Source: CADCVW01 sp964251385
GTDB taxonomy: Bacteria; Pseudomonadota; Alphaproteobacteria; Sphingomonadales; Sphingomonadaceae
Direction: 5' to 3'
DNA length: 64,000 bases
Assembly (NCBI GenBank): GCA_964251385.1
Contig: CAXUJK010000001.1
Location: forward strand, 1 to 64,000
The notes beneath the pieces were generated by a model. That model ran no database searches. It saw only the letters and a program-made list of their open reading frames with translations, and was not told where the DNA came from. Both the position numbers and the translations under genes were made by a program. This document shows positions 17,047 to 30,186 of the stretch, piece after piece (the first letter of the stretch is position 1; each line of letters opens with the position of its first letter).

Positions 17047-17664
17047 ATGGTCAACGACGGTTCGACGCGGCTGGCCAGCATCGCCAATCTCAAGTCGCCC
17101 GCAAGCGCCCCCATGACGATCCGCTTCCCGCAAGCCATGGCGGCTGCTTATCAGACGATGCGGCGGGGGAGCTTTCCCGGCAAGAAAGCCATGGAGCGCG
17201 GCGCGACGATCGTGGCGGACGGCGACGGCAGGCTCAGCATCCAGAACATAGGCGGGCTGGGCAGCGACGCCGGTTCCTTCACCCCGAACCTGACTGTGGC
17301 CAACCCAGCCAAGTACACGGTCGTGGGCGTATTCCATACGCACCCTTACGATGCAGCGGAGGGATGGGTGAATGGGGTGTCGTTCAGCGGCGCGGACCTG
17401 GCCTATCTGCTCGAAAACCAGCACATCATGGTCGTGGCGCAGTCTGGACCACGGCTTTTCGCGGCGTTGCGCACCGCCTTGTCACCTCAGGCCGTGGACT
17501 ACGAAGCAACGGACAGCGCGCAGAACGCGGCCATCGAGGCGCTGCAAGCCAAAGGGCGGACGTTCCAGCAAGCCAGCCGGATCGCGGCGCAAGCGGCCGC
17601 GCCTGGGTTGGGCCTGGCCTATTATCAGGGCAAACAGGGCGTGGTGACGCGCGTTTCTCCATGA
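17047..17664 (+). CDS. JAMM/MPN-type metalloprotease-like protein (DUF4329-like)
   Basis: A 205-residue protein with an apparent JAMM zinc site: HTHP with His97 and His99, then SFSGADL giving Ser114-x-x-Asp117, plus Glu50 in KKAMERGATIVADGDG as the candidate catalytic acid. The beta-strand context (KYTVVGVFHTHPYD) is typical of JAB/MPN domains, including the DUF4329 class found at the ends of polymorphic toxins. No signal peptide or membrane segment is visible. A GGAGG sequence precedes the ATG. The stop overlaps the next start as ATGA, coupling it to a small secreted protein. Function is unknown: a peptidase, or an effector with its immunity partner, are both inference. Confidence 0.7.
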   Translation: MVNDGSTRLASIANLKSPASAPMTIRFPQAMAAAYQTMRRGSFPGKKAMERGATIVADGDGRLSIQNIGGLGSDAGSFTPNLTVANPAKYTVVGVFHTHPYDAAEGWVNGVSFSGADLAYLLENQHIMVVAQSGPRLFAALRTALSPQAVDYEATDSAQNAAIEALQAKGRTFQQASRIAAQAAAPGLGLAYYQGKQGVVTRVSP

Positions 17665-18023
17665 GGTTGGAATCAATGCCTGGCTGGATGATTGTCGCGG
17701 CCCTGTCCGCCGCGGTGCCGGGAGCTGACGCGAAAGCAAACGCCGACTGCCGGCAAAACGTGGAACGAACGCTGCCAGAGCTGCGGGCGGCGGACGCGTT
17801 CCTCCTGCGGGGCAGCGTCAGACAGGCAAACGCAAAGCTTGATCTGGCGCTGCAGAGGCTCGGTACCGGCTACCGCCAACGTGGCCTGATGGACGACACA
17901 GGGCTGAAGCTCGCCCTCGCGCGCTCGGAAGAGCGCAAGGGTAAGCTGGCGGCATCGGCAAGGATCAAGCGACGTATGCTTGGCGTGCGCCTGCACCTTT
18001 GCGGATACAAAGCTGCAAAGTAG
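17661..18023 (+). CDS. Small secreted protein coupled to the JAMM gene
   Basis: A 120-residue protein. From the second Met (MPGWMIVAALSAAVPGADA) it reads as a signal peptide, so the product is probably periplasmic. The mature region is helical and basic, with two cysteines (about residues 30 and 114) that could form a disulfide, and segments ALQRLGTGYRQRGLMDDTGLKLALARSEERKGK. No known domain is recognised. Its ATG lies inside the stop region of the JAMM gene (ATGA overlap), so the pair is very likely translated together. A periplasmic immunity or inhibitor protein for the JAMM product is one reading, not shown by the sequence. Confidence 0.65.
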   Translation: MRLESMPGWMIVAALSAAVPGADAKANADCRQNVERTLPELRAADAFLLRGSVRQANAKLDLALQRLGTGYRQRGLMDDTGLKLALARSEERKGKLAASARIKRRMLGVRLHLCGYKAAK

Positions 18024-18098
18024 AGGGGCGCTTCCCCATCCGACGCTGCCCAAGCACGTGTTCGTCCCCTAGGCCGGCGCGCGCCACGACGTCCCGGA

Positions 18099-20138
<2,040 letters not shown>

Positions 20139-20142
20139 TAAC

Positions 20143-21993
20143 CTAAACCTCTAAATCTTCTTCGGCACCCGATCGGTGCCAATGGTCGCGAAACGACGCT
20201 TCGGTCGTTCGCCTTCGTTCGAATAAGCGTTCTAACTCGCGAAAAGCTGCAGCTTGATCGTCTTCATCAGCCTTGGCATACCGATCTTGAGCTCGCGCGA
20301 TAGCGCCTTCAAGGTCGCCGCCACCAGATAACTCGTCGATTATGGCTTCTAGATCCCGCTCGGCTATCGCTTGATCAGCACCGTTCTTCAAGAACGTGAA
20401 TGCAATGTCGTTTGCCTTCCGCATTTTATCAAGCGCAGGTGCCAAGCCTTCTCGGCGAAGTTCGGTTTCCAACGTCGGGCGATCCAGTGGCCAATTAACA
20501 AGCGAAGCTTCCAGCATAGCCTCACGCACCTGAGCAAGTTGGCGATCTTTGATCCACATAAGCGCTATTGCTTCAGAGTGCGCGCCAATCACCTGAGGGT
20601 GGCGACGTAGACCTTCCAGTGTAGCTCGCGCAAAAACGGCTTGCTCAATCCCATGCCGAGCAATCGACCGCAGCTCCGGTGAGACGCTACGGTGCCGAAT
20701 CTTGAAATCAGCAGTCCGTCCAGAAGGCTTACCCTGAACCGAAGAGTAGAATTCGTCCAACATCCCATTGAACAAGGCAAGATACTGTAGACGAACGTCT
20801 TCATCTTGGATCGTGCGCGTCAAATCCCGGAGGCGCTTGCCAAGCCCGGCGCGTGCCTCAGGCGTGTCGAGCGGTTCAGAGTCAAACTCGTGTTGCCATA
20901 AGAGTTCTGCGAGCGGTTCGGCTGAGTTGAGCAGAGCTTCGAAGGCTTTAGCTCCATCCACACGGATGACATCATCCGGGTCCTGGTCAACTGGAAGCTT
21001 AACAAAGCGCAGCGTCTTTGCCGGCCCAACGGCGGGAAGCGCGCGCAGTGCGGCGCGGATCATCGCCTTCTGCCCCGCGCCGTCGCCGTCGAAGCACAGC
21101 AGCGGGGCAGGTGTCAGCCGCCACATTGCCTCCAGCTGCGTTTCGGTAACCGCGGTTCCGAGCGGTGCGACGACTTCGCCGAAGCCGGCCTGCGATAAGG
21201 CGATCACGTCGAAATTGCCTTCAACGACGATGAGGCGACCCGCGACCCGGCTCGCGGCTGCCGCCTTGTCGAGGTTGACCAGCATCCGGCCTTTGTCGAA
21301 CAGCGGGGTTTCCGGCGAGTTGAGGTATTTTGGCTCGCCAGCCCCCAAGATGCGACCGCTGAACGCCACGACGCGCCCGCGACGGTCCCGAAGCGGGAGC
21401 ATCAGCCGTCCGCGAAATCTGTCGTACGGCTCGCGTCCATCGTCCGGTCGGCCGAGTAATCCCGCCTCCACGAGCTTGTCGTCGCCGAACCGCGACAGGG
21501 CCGAACGCAATCGCGCGTTGCCCTCGGGAGCCAGACCCAAGGCAAAGGAGCGCCGCGTCTTTTCCGTGATCCCCCGGCTCTTCAGATACTCCCGCGCACC
21601 CGCCCCAGCGTCGCTTTCAAGCTGCTCCGCGTACCAACCGGTCGCCGCCGCCATGACATCGTGCAGGCTCTCCGCCGCCTGCGCGCGTTCGGCGGCACGC
21701 GGATCGCCTGCCGGCACGTCCATTCCAGCAGCCTGAGCAAGCTCCTTCACCGCGTCCATGAACGGAAGACCCTGCTTCTCGGTCAACCAGCTAATGGCAT
21801 CGCCATGCTGTGAGCAGCCGAAGCAATGGTAGAAGTTCTTGTCGTCGTTGACGTAAAAGCTTGGCGACTTCTCGTCGTGGAACGGGCAGCACGCCTTCCA
21901 CTCGCGACCCGCGCGGGTCAGCTTAACCGTGCGAGAGATGAGTCCCGAGAGCAGGGTTCGCGTGCGGAGCTCATCGAGAAAAGCAGGGGACAA
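20143..21993 (-). CDS. dnaG: DNA primase DnaG
   Basis: Synthesises RNA primers at the replication fork. The 616-residue protein has the N-terminal CHC2 zinc finger (Cys36, His39, Cys56, Cys59), the TOPRIM catalytic core (RLIVVEGNFDVIAL and LLCFDGDGAGQKA with the DxD motif), and a C-terminal helical domain that binds DnaB. The start is TTG at 21993, giving LSPAFLDELRTRT, preceded by a G-rich Shine-Dalgarno. Composition is uneven: by eye, a sampled 60-base stretch in the 3' part (20401-20460) has 32 G+C while one in the centre (21361-21420) has 42. It precedes rpoD and follows yqeY. Confidence 0.96.
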   Translation of the reverse strand: MSPAFLDELRTRTLLSGLISRTVKLTRAGREWKACCPFHDEKSPSFYVNDDKNFYHCFGCSQHGDAISWLTEKQGLPFMDAVKELAQAAGMDVPAGDPRAAERAQAAESLHDVMAAATGWYAEQLESDAGAGAREYLKSRGITEKTRRSFALGLAPEGNARLRSALSRFGDDKLVEAGLLGRPDDGREPYDRFRGRLMLPLRDRRGRVVAFSGRILGAGEPKYLNSPETPLFDKGRMLVNLDKAAAASRVAGRLIVVEGNFDVIALSQAGFGEVVAPLGTAVTETQLEAMWRLTPAPLLCFDGDGAGQKAMIRAALRALPAVGPAKTLRFVKLPVDQDPDDVIRVDGAKAFEALLNSAEPLAELLWQHEFDSEPLDTPEARAGLGKRLRDLTRTIQDEDVRLQYLALFNGMLDEFYSSVQGKPSGRTADFKIRHRSVSPELRSIARHGIEQAVFARATLEGLRRHPQVIGAHSEAIALMWIKDRQLAQVREAMLEASLVNWPLDRPTLETELRREGLAPALDKMRKANDIAFTFLKNGADQAIAERDLEAIIDELSGGGDLEGAIARAQDRYAKADEDDQAAAFRELERLFERRRTTEASFRDHWHRSGAEEDLEV

Positions 21994-22093
21994 AGAAATA
22001 GGTTTATCCCCCCTCGTACCGCTCGGGGCGAGCGAATCTCCTTATGCGTGCATGGCGATAGGACCATACCACACCGGTGTAAATCCGGCTCTT

Positions 22094-22549
22094 CTAACGA
22101 CTCAACCGCGCCTTCACCGCCGCGCTCGCCGCGCCCATGTCCATCTGGTCCGCGTGGCGCTCCTTCATCAGGGTCATGACCCGGCCCATGTCTTTCAGCG
22201 ACGTCGCCGCGATCTCCCCCACGATCGCGTCCACCGCGAAGTCGATCTCCGCCGCCGTCATCTGCGTCGGCAGGAACTCCTCGATGACCGCGATCTCGCC
22301 CGCTTCGATCGCGGCGAGTTCGGCGCGGCCGCCGGCCTCGTACATGACGATCGATTCGCGGCGCTGCTTGATCATGCGGCTGAGGACTTCGTTGACGACC
22401 GCGTCGTCGTCCGCCGCCCGCGCGCCCGTGCGCATCTCGATGTCGCGGTTCTTCAATGTGCTCATCATGAGGCGGATGGCGGACAGGCGCGGCTTGTCGC
22501 CCGCCTTCAACGCGGCGACCTGGGCGGCGGCTATGGAGTCTCTGATCAT
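22094..22549 (-). CDS. GatB/YqeY domain protein
   Basis: A 151-residue YqeY-family protein, related to the tail domain of the GatB subunit of tRNA amidotransferase and thought to interact with tRNA. Family features are RDSIAAAQVAALKAGDKPRLSAIRLMMSTLKNRDIE at the N-terminus, then LPTQMTAAEIDFAVD and LKDMGRVMTLMKERHADQMDMGAASAAVKARL at the C-terminus. The ATG at 22549 gives MIRDSI. It is 100 bases upstream of dnaG on the same strand, the order yqeY-dnaG-rpoD often seen in alphaproteobacteria, and is divergent from carA. Confidence 0.92.
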   Translation of the reverse strand: MIRDSIAAAQVAALKAGDKPRLSAIRLMMSTLKNRDIEMRTGARAADDDAVVNEVLSRMIKQRRESIVMYEAGGRAELAAIEAGEIAVIEEFLPTQMTAAEIDFAVDAIVGEIAATSLKDMGRVMTLMKERHADQMDMGAASAAVKARLSR

Positions 22550-22628
22550 GACACCGACCTTAGCTTGACCGACTCCGCACGTCACCCTAACCCGGTCGCT
22601 TAGCTACATCGTCGGAGATCACGGACCC

Positions 22629-23882
22629 TTGCCACAAGCAAGTTCTGCACGCGCGCCTGCCGGAGCCACGGGGGTCCTGCTCCTCGCCGACGGCCGCGCT
22701 TTGTGGGGCCGCGGGTTCGGCGCGGAAGGGGCGGCGGTCGGCGAGGTGTGCTTCAACACCGCGATGACCGGGTATCAGGAGGTCATGACCGACCCGTCCT
22801 ACGCGTCGCAGATCGTCACGTTCACGGCTCCGCACATCGGCAACACGGGCGCGAACCATGAGGATGTCGAGGCCGACAATCCGTGGGCGCTCGGCTGCAT
22901 CTTGCGGGAAGAACCCACCGCGCCTTCAAGCTTTCGGAGCGTGCAGTCCTTTGACGCGTGGATGGCTGGCAACGGCCGGATCGGGTTGGCGGGAGTGGAC
23001 ACGCGCGCACTCACGCAGATCATCCGCCGCGAAGGCGCGTTGAACGCGGTTATCGCACATGACCGCAGTGGGCGGTTCGACGTGGACGCGTTGCGGGATC
23101 AGGCGTGTGCCTGGCCCGGCCTCGAAGGCATGGACCTGGCCAAAGACGTCAGCCGCGTCCAGATGGCCCGCTGGGACGAGGGGAATTGGACCTGGGGCAA
23201 GGGCTACGGTGTCTCGACTTCGCTCGACACGAACGGTGTGGGGGAGGGGGACGTTGGTGGAAAGCATCCAACCCGAACCCCGTTCGTGTCGAGCGAAGTC
23301 GAGACACCATCCCGGAACAGGAAACCCCACGTCGTCGCCATAGACTACGGCTCCAAACGCAACATCTTCCGCAGTCTCGTCCACGCCGGAGCCTCCGTCA
23401 CCATCCTCCCCGCCACCGCCACCGCGGAAGAAGTCCTGTCCCACGCCCCCGACGGCATATTTTTGTCGAACGGCCCCGGCGACCCCGCCGCCACCGGCAC
23501 CTACGCCGTCTCCGTCATCCGCGCGCTGCTGGAAACGCGGATCCCCCTGTTCGGCATCTGCCTCGGCCACCAGCTCCTGGCGCTCGCCGTAGGCGGGCGA
23601 ACAACAAAAATGTTCCAGGGTCACCGCGGCGCCAACCATCCCGTCAAGCGCCTGTCCGACGGCCGCGTCGAGATCACGAGCATGAACCACGGGTTTGCCG
23701 TAGAACGGCACAGCCTGCCGGACACGGTGCGCGAGACCCACGTCAGCCTCTTCGACGGCAGCAACGCAGGCCTGGAGCTGGTCGATCGCCCGGCCTTCAG
23801 CGTGCAATACCACCCGGAAGCGAGCCCGGGTCCGCAGGACAGCCGGTTCTTGTTCGAGAAGTTTGTTGGGCAGCTGCGATGA
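22629..23882 (+). CDS. carA: Carbamoyl phosphate synthase small (glutaminase) subunit
   Basis: CarA hydrolyses glutamine and passes ammonia to CarB for carbamoyl phosphate, feeding arginine and pyrimidine synthesis. The N-terminal domain (GRGFGAEGAAVGEVCFNTAMTGYQE) and the class I amidotransferase domain are complete: nucleophile Cys311 in FGICLGHQ, and the His/Glu pair in YHPEASPGPQD. The start is TTG at 22629 with GGAG about nine bases upstream. Between the two domains, residues 194 to about 227 are an extra in-frame stretch encoded by a palindromic repeat (see 23208-23308), beginning GVSTSLDTNG and ending PFVSSEVETP; other CarA proteins have a short linker here. The stop overlaps the next gene as ATGA. 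Confidence 0.95.
   Translation: MPQASSARAPAGATGVLLLADGRALWGRGFGAEGAAVGEVCFNTAMTGYQEVMTDPSYASQIVTFTAPHIGNTGANHEDVEADNPWALGCILREEPTAPSSFRSVQSFDAWMAGNGRIGLAGVDTRALTQIIRREGALNAVIAHDRSGRFDVDALRDQACAWPGLEGMDLAKDVSRVQMARWDEGNWTWGKGYGVSTSLDTNGVGEGDVGGKHPTRTPFVSSEVETPSRNRKPHVVAIDYGSKRNIFRSLVHAGASVTILPATATAEEVLSHAPDGIFLSNGPGDPAATGTYAVSVIRALLETRIPLFGICLGHQLLALAVGGRTTKMFQGHRGANHPVKRLSDGRVEITSMNHGFAVERHSLPDTVRETHVSLFDGSNAGLELVDRPAFSVQYHPEASPGPQDSRFLFEKFVGQLR
23208..23308. repeat. Palindromic repeat element inserted within carA
   Basis: A perfect inverted repeat with 29-base arms: 23208-23236 begins GGTGTCTCGACTTCGCTCGA and 23280-23308 is its exact reverse complement, separated by 43 bases. It resembles the GTCTCGACTTCGCTCGACAC-type intergenic repeat I know as frequent in sphingomonad genomes, but here it is within a coding region and is translated without breaking the frame. 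It falls at the linker between the two CarA domains. Confidence 0.85.
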
Positions 23883-24528
23883 AGTGGTTCCTGCTCATCG
23901 TCGGGCTTATTGCATTGCTAGTCCTAACGTCTTGTCCTGGTTCTCGTAAAAGCGGTGAGCTTCGTCTAAAGCATGTTGTTACTGTCAAGACTTCGGAAGG
24001 CGTTCGTACGTTTAGCAGCGTGAATAGCATGATCGGCGAGCAACGATATGGTTATGGTTCGGGAACCATAACTGGGGGAGCTTATGGTGGGATAAGTTCT
24101 CGCTTAACTGGCCATGCGGTGAGGATGCCAATTGGAAGTTTCGATTTTTACTTCAGGTTGCCAAGCAATCCGGGTTGGAATCAGGCGGAGCTGCTTAAGA
24201 AGCATTTCGGTTTCCCAAATTATACAGAGGATCGCTCTTGGATCACGCTCTGGGAGGCGCTTGCCGAGAGTGACGCAGCGGTTATTTTAGCGACTGCAGA
24301 TTACCCAGAACTTGTCGTAATGCCGCGCGGAGGCTGGATGAACGATGCTAGGCCTATCGATTTAGAGGAAGCTGGAAAGCTTGGATTACGCGTCGTGCAG
24401 TATCGTCTCTTGATTTCAAAGGACGCTGTAGAGGCCGATCCGCCCTTCGAGGTTAGGTATCGTCCGACTGAGGAGAAATACCCTAAGATCGAAGTTTTCC
24501 CTGAAGCCTTTGCTGTCAAAGACAGCTA

Positions 24529-24529
<1 letters not shown>
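23879..24529 (+). CDS. Putative lipoprotein between carA and carB, unknown function
   Basis: A 216-residue protein with a lipoprotein signal: MKWFLLIVGLIALLVLTSC, where LTSC is the lipobox and Cys19 the predicted acylation site. The mature part has a Gly/Tyr-rich segment (GEQRYGYGSGTITGGAYGGI) and a mixed C-terminus (WITLWEALAESDAAVILATADYPELVVMPRGGW); I recognise no family. The ATG overlaps the carA stop (ATGA) and the TAA overlaps the carB ATG (TAATG), so all three are probably translated from one message. A sampled stretch (24121-24180) has 27 G+C in 60 bases, far lower than carA or carB, which suggests acquisition by transfer. No link to carbamoyl phosphate is evident. Confidence 0.75.
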
Positions 24530-27882
<3,353 letters not shown>

Positions 27883-27948
27883 ACCCTCTTTCCGCGCCGG
27901 CTCTAGCCCGCACGATGTCCAGAGGCGTCGATCACGAAAGGTTCGAGA

Positions 27949-28428
27949 ATGGCGACGATCGATAAGATGCCCATGTTGGCGGAAGGCCATCGCAAGCTCG
28001 TCGACGAAGTCCGCTACCTCAAAACCGTCGAGCGGCCCGCTATTATTCAAGCGATCGAGGAAGCGCGCGCGCATGGCGACTTGTCCGAAAATGCGGAGTA
28101 TCACGCCGCCAAGGAACGCCAAGGGCAGGTCGAGGCGACGATCGGCGATATCGACGATCGCCTCAGCCGAGCGCAGATCATCGACCCGACGACCTTGTCG
28201 GGCACCAAGATCGTGTTCGGGACGACGGTTCACCTGCTCGACGAGGACGAGAAGCCGATCAAGTACCAGATCGTCGGGCAGACCGAAGCGGACGCCAAGG
28301 TCGGCCGGATCAGCTACAACTCGCCGCTGGGCCGCGCCTTGATCGGGCGCAGCGTCGACGACGACGTCGAGGTGTCGACGCCGTCGGGCGAGCGCTACTA
28401 CAGCGTCGCCAAGATCGAGTTCATCTAG
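27949..28428 (+). CDS. greA: Transcription elongation factor GreA
   Basis: GreA enters the RNA polymerase secondary channel and stimulates cleavage of backtracked transcripts. The 159-residue product has the N-terminal coiled coil with the acidic tip GDLSENAEYHAAKERQG (about residues 43-59) and a C-terminal FKBP-like domain with YQIVGQTEADAKVGRISYNSPLGRALIGR. The ATG at 27949 is preceded by a GGTTCGAGA stretch. It lies downstream of carB, as in many proteobacteria, and shares a CTAG stop with the convergent DUF4170 gene. Confidence 0.96.
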   Translation: MATIDKMPMLAEGHRKLVDEVRYLKTVERPAIIQAIEEARAHGDLSENAEYHAAKERQGQVEATIGDIDDRLSRAQIIDPTTLSGTKIVFGTTVHLLDEDEKPIKYQIVGQTEADAKVGRISYNSPLGRALIGRSVDDDVEVSTPSGERYYSVAKIEFI

Positions 28429-28658
28429 GCTTCCAGCGCCTCGCCCGAAATGTCGGGTTCGAGCAGGCGGTGGAGGTGGACGATGACGTACTTCATCTCG
28501 GCATCATCGACCGTACGCTGCGCGCTGCTGCGCCAAGCGTCTTCGGCGTCGTGATAGTTGTCGAACATACCGACCATGTCCAACGCCTTGAGGTCGGTGA
28601 AATCCGTACCCTGTGGATCGCTGACGCGGCCGCCGAAGACAAGGTGGAGCTTGCTCAT
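28425..28658 (-). CDS. DUF4170 family protein
   Basis: A 77-residue protein of the DUF4170 family, a small conserved alphaproteobacterial protein of unknown function. The family pattern is clear: KLHLVFGGRVSDPQGTDF, then VGMFDNYHDAEDAW and a C-terminal KYVIVHLHRLLEP. The ATG at 28658 overlaps the stop of the MlaC-like gene as ATGA, so they are probably one operon, and its TAG overlaps the greA stop on the other strand. Confidence 0.85.
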   Translation of the reverse strand: MSKLHLVFGGRVSDPQGTDFTDLKALDMVGMFDNYHDAEDAWRSSAQRTVDDAEMKYVIVHLHRLLEPDISGEALEA

Positions 28659-29245
28659 CCCGCACGCCTCGTCATGAACGCGATCAGACCGTCAAAACCC
28701 TCGCGCTGGATGTAGCTGTCGAAGTCGGCCTGTTGCGCCAAGCCCAGGTTGACGCCGCCGACGCTCAGGTTCGACACCTTGTACCCGCCGCCGAGGCGCG
28801 ACACCGTCCACGTCACCGACGACGGACGCGAGCCGGGGCGTGACACACTGGTCTGGACGACCGCGCTCGTGCCGCGGGGAACAACGCGCAGGACCTTGAG
28901 ATCGGCGTTCGCATACGGCTGCAACCGCGCCCCGTAGGTGTTGATGATGAAGCCTGGGAACGCGGCACGGTAGCGGTTGTACTGCGTCGGCGTGATTCGG
29001 CCGCGATGGCGCTGAATAAGGCGATCGCCGATCGCCGCGACATCGAAGTGTTGGCCGAGCAGGGTGCGGAACTGCGTGCGGGCCGCGACGGGGTTCCCGC
29101 GCCGGAGCGTCGCGAACGCGGTATCCGCGAGCGTATCGACGAAACGCCCCGGCTCGCGGGCGTCGACCTGCGCCTGCGCGGGCGAGGCCACAAGCGTCGT
29201 GGCGAGCAGTCCGGACAAAACAAGATTGGAATATGTCAAACGCAT
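28655..29245 (-). CDS. MlaC/Ttg2D-type phospholipid-binding periplasmic protein
   Basis: A 196-residue protein with a signal peptide (MRLTYSNLVLSGLLATTLVASPAQAQ). The mature region fits the MlaC/Ttg2D family (toluene tolerance, lipid transfer between membranes): FVDTLADTAFATLRRG, RTQFRTLLGQHFDVAAIGDR, RYRAAFPGFIINTYGARL, and a SNLSVGGVNLGLAQQADFDSYIQREGFDGLIAFM end. No other mla genes (ATPase, permease, MlaD, MlaA) are nearby, so it is a solitary copy. It overlaps the DUF4170 gene by four bases. Family call is good; the in vivo role is inferred. Confidence 0.85.
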   Translation of the reverse strand: MRLTYSNLVLSGLLATTLVASPAQAQVDAREPGRFVDTLADTAFATLRRGNPVAARTQFRTLLGQHFDVAAIGDRLIQRHRGRITPTQYNRYRAAFPGFIINTYGARLQPYANADLKVLRVVPRGTSAVVQTSVSRPGSRPSSVTWTVSRLGGGYKVSNLSVGGVNLGLAQQADFDSYIQREGFDGLIAFMTRRAG

Positions 29246-29258
29246 ATAAGCCTCATAG

Positions 29259-29285
29259 AAAAAGGGGCAGCCGAAGCCGCCCCTT
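29259..29285 (-). terminator. Rho-independent terminator of the envelope-stress operon
   Basis: On the minus strand, a 10-bp stem AAGGGGCGGC with a TTCG tetraloop is followed by a five-T tract (TTTTTC). It lies just after the LEA-like gene stop (29312), before the MlaC-like start. Confidence 0.8.
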
Positions 29286-29311
29286 ATCGTGTTCGGGAGA
29301 TAGCCGCGAGC

Positions 29312-29812
29312 TTAACCGCTCTTCACGCTGCTGGCGGCGGCGTTTGCCGATTCCTTGACGACACCGGAAACGGATTGGGCCAACTCCTTGGCCTTGTCCA
29401 TTGCGGAGTCCTTATTGATGCCGAGTTCGTCGAGCTTGCCACGACCCGCTTCCTTCGCCGCCTGTGCCGCGTCCCGTGCGGTGTCGTTGATGCGAACGCC
29501 GATCTCGCCGAAAATCTCGTCTTCCTTGCGCGTGCGCGGCAGAACCGCAGCCGCGAGCGCGCCGAGTGCCAACCCGCCGATCAACGCCGCCACCGGGCTG
29601 GCGTCGATACCGTCAGCCGTACGCTGACGTGCCTGCGTCGCCGTAACGCGGGCCGACCCCACCATCTCGCTTGCCTTTTCCTTGGCGGTGGCGAGCGTCT
29701 CGGACGCCTTGTCCTTGGCCGATGCAAACGTCTCGCTCGTCGCGGCGGTTGCGGCCGAAACCTTGTCCTTGGCGTACGTACCCGCTTTTCCTGCGCTGTC
29801 CTTGATCGTCAT
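29312..29812 (-). CDS. LEA-like/apolipoprotein-like helical repeat protein
   Basis: A 166-residue protein. The N-terminal third is a hydrophilic Ala/Lys/Ser/Thr-rich helical repeat with 11-residue-like units (AGTYAKDKVSAATAATSETFASAKDKASETLATAKEKASEMVG), as in LEA group 3 or YtxH-type proteins. A membrane segment follows (SPVAALIGGLALGALAAAVLP), then a second hydrophilic helical stretch. No enzymatic motif. Desiccation or osmotic protection and membrane tethering are inferred from composition and from the stress-operon context. It is the last gene of a four-gene operon and is followed by a terminator. Confidence 0.7.
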   Translation of the reverse strand: MTIKDSAGKAGTYAKDKVSAATAATSETFASAKDKASETLATAKEKASEMVGSARVTATQARQRTADGIDASPVAALIGGLALGALAAAVLPRTRKEDEIFGEIGVRINDTARDAAQAAKEAGRGKLDELGINKDSAMDKAKELAQSVSGVVKESANAAASSVKSG

Positions 29813-29822
29813 GTCCTGCTCC

Positions 29823-30185
29823 TTAAACCTTGGTGACGACTGGTGCCGTCAAATCGAAATCGTCGTCCTTGTGCGTCAGCTTCGTGGTGACTCGTCCCTT
29901 GGCGCTTTCGCCGCTGAAGATCCGGGTCAGCAGATTGGCGAGAGGGCCACGCAACAGGAACAAGGCGATCGCCGCGACCACCCCGCCGGCGGCACCGGGA
30001 TGCCCGGTCATCGCGTGCATGCCCTTGCCTGCAACCTCGCTCCCCGAGCTGCGAACCCCGTTCCAGGCGTCACTGGCCAACGTGCCGGGCTTCAACCGGT
30101 ATTGAAGTTCCTTGATCGTGTTCGTCAGCGACATCTGCGAAGCCTCGGCCCGCGCACGTGCCGCGAATAGTTCACGCTGCCCCAT
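29823..30185 (-). CDS. DUF3618-like membrane protein
   Basis: A 120-residue protein with MGQRELFAARARAEASQMSLTNTIKELQYRLKPGTLASDA at the N-terminus, which fits the DUF3618 pattern of a coiled-coil helix ending in a leucine/proline motif. A single membrane helix (GGVVAAIALFLLRGPLANLL, about residues 72-91) follows. The ATG at 30185 lies just after the holin-like stop (TAGGATG), so translation is probably coupled. Function is unknown; the family is a stress-associated membrane component in the same operon as DUF883-like proteins. Confidence 0.65.
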   Translation of the reverse strand: MGQRELFAARARAEASQMSLTNTIKELQYRLKPGTLASDAWNGVRSSGSEVAGKGMHAMTGHPGAAGGVVAAIALFLLRGPLANLLTRIFSGESAKGRVTTKLTHKDDDFDLTAPVVTKV

Positions 30186-30186
30186 C

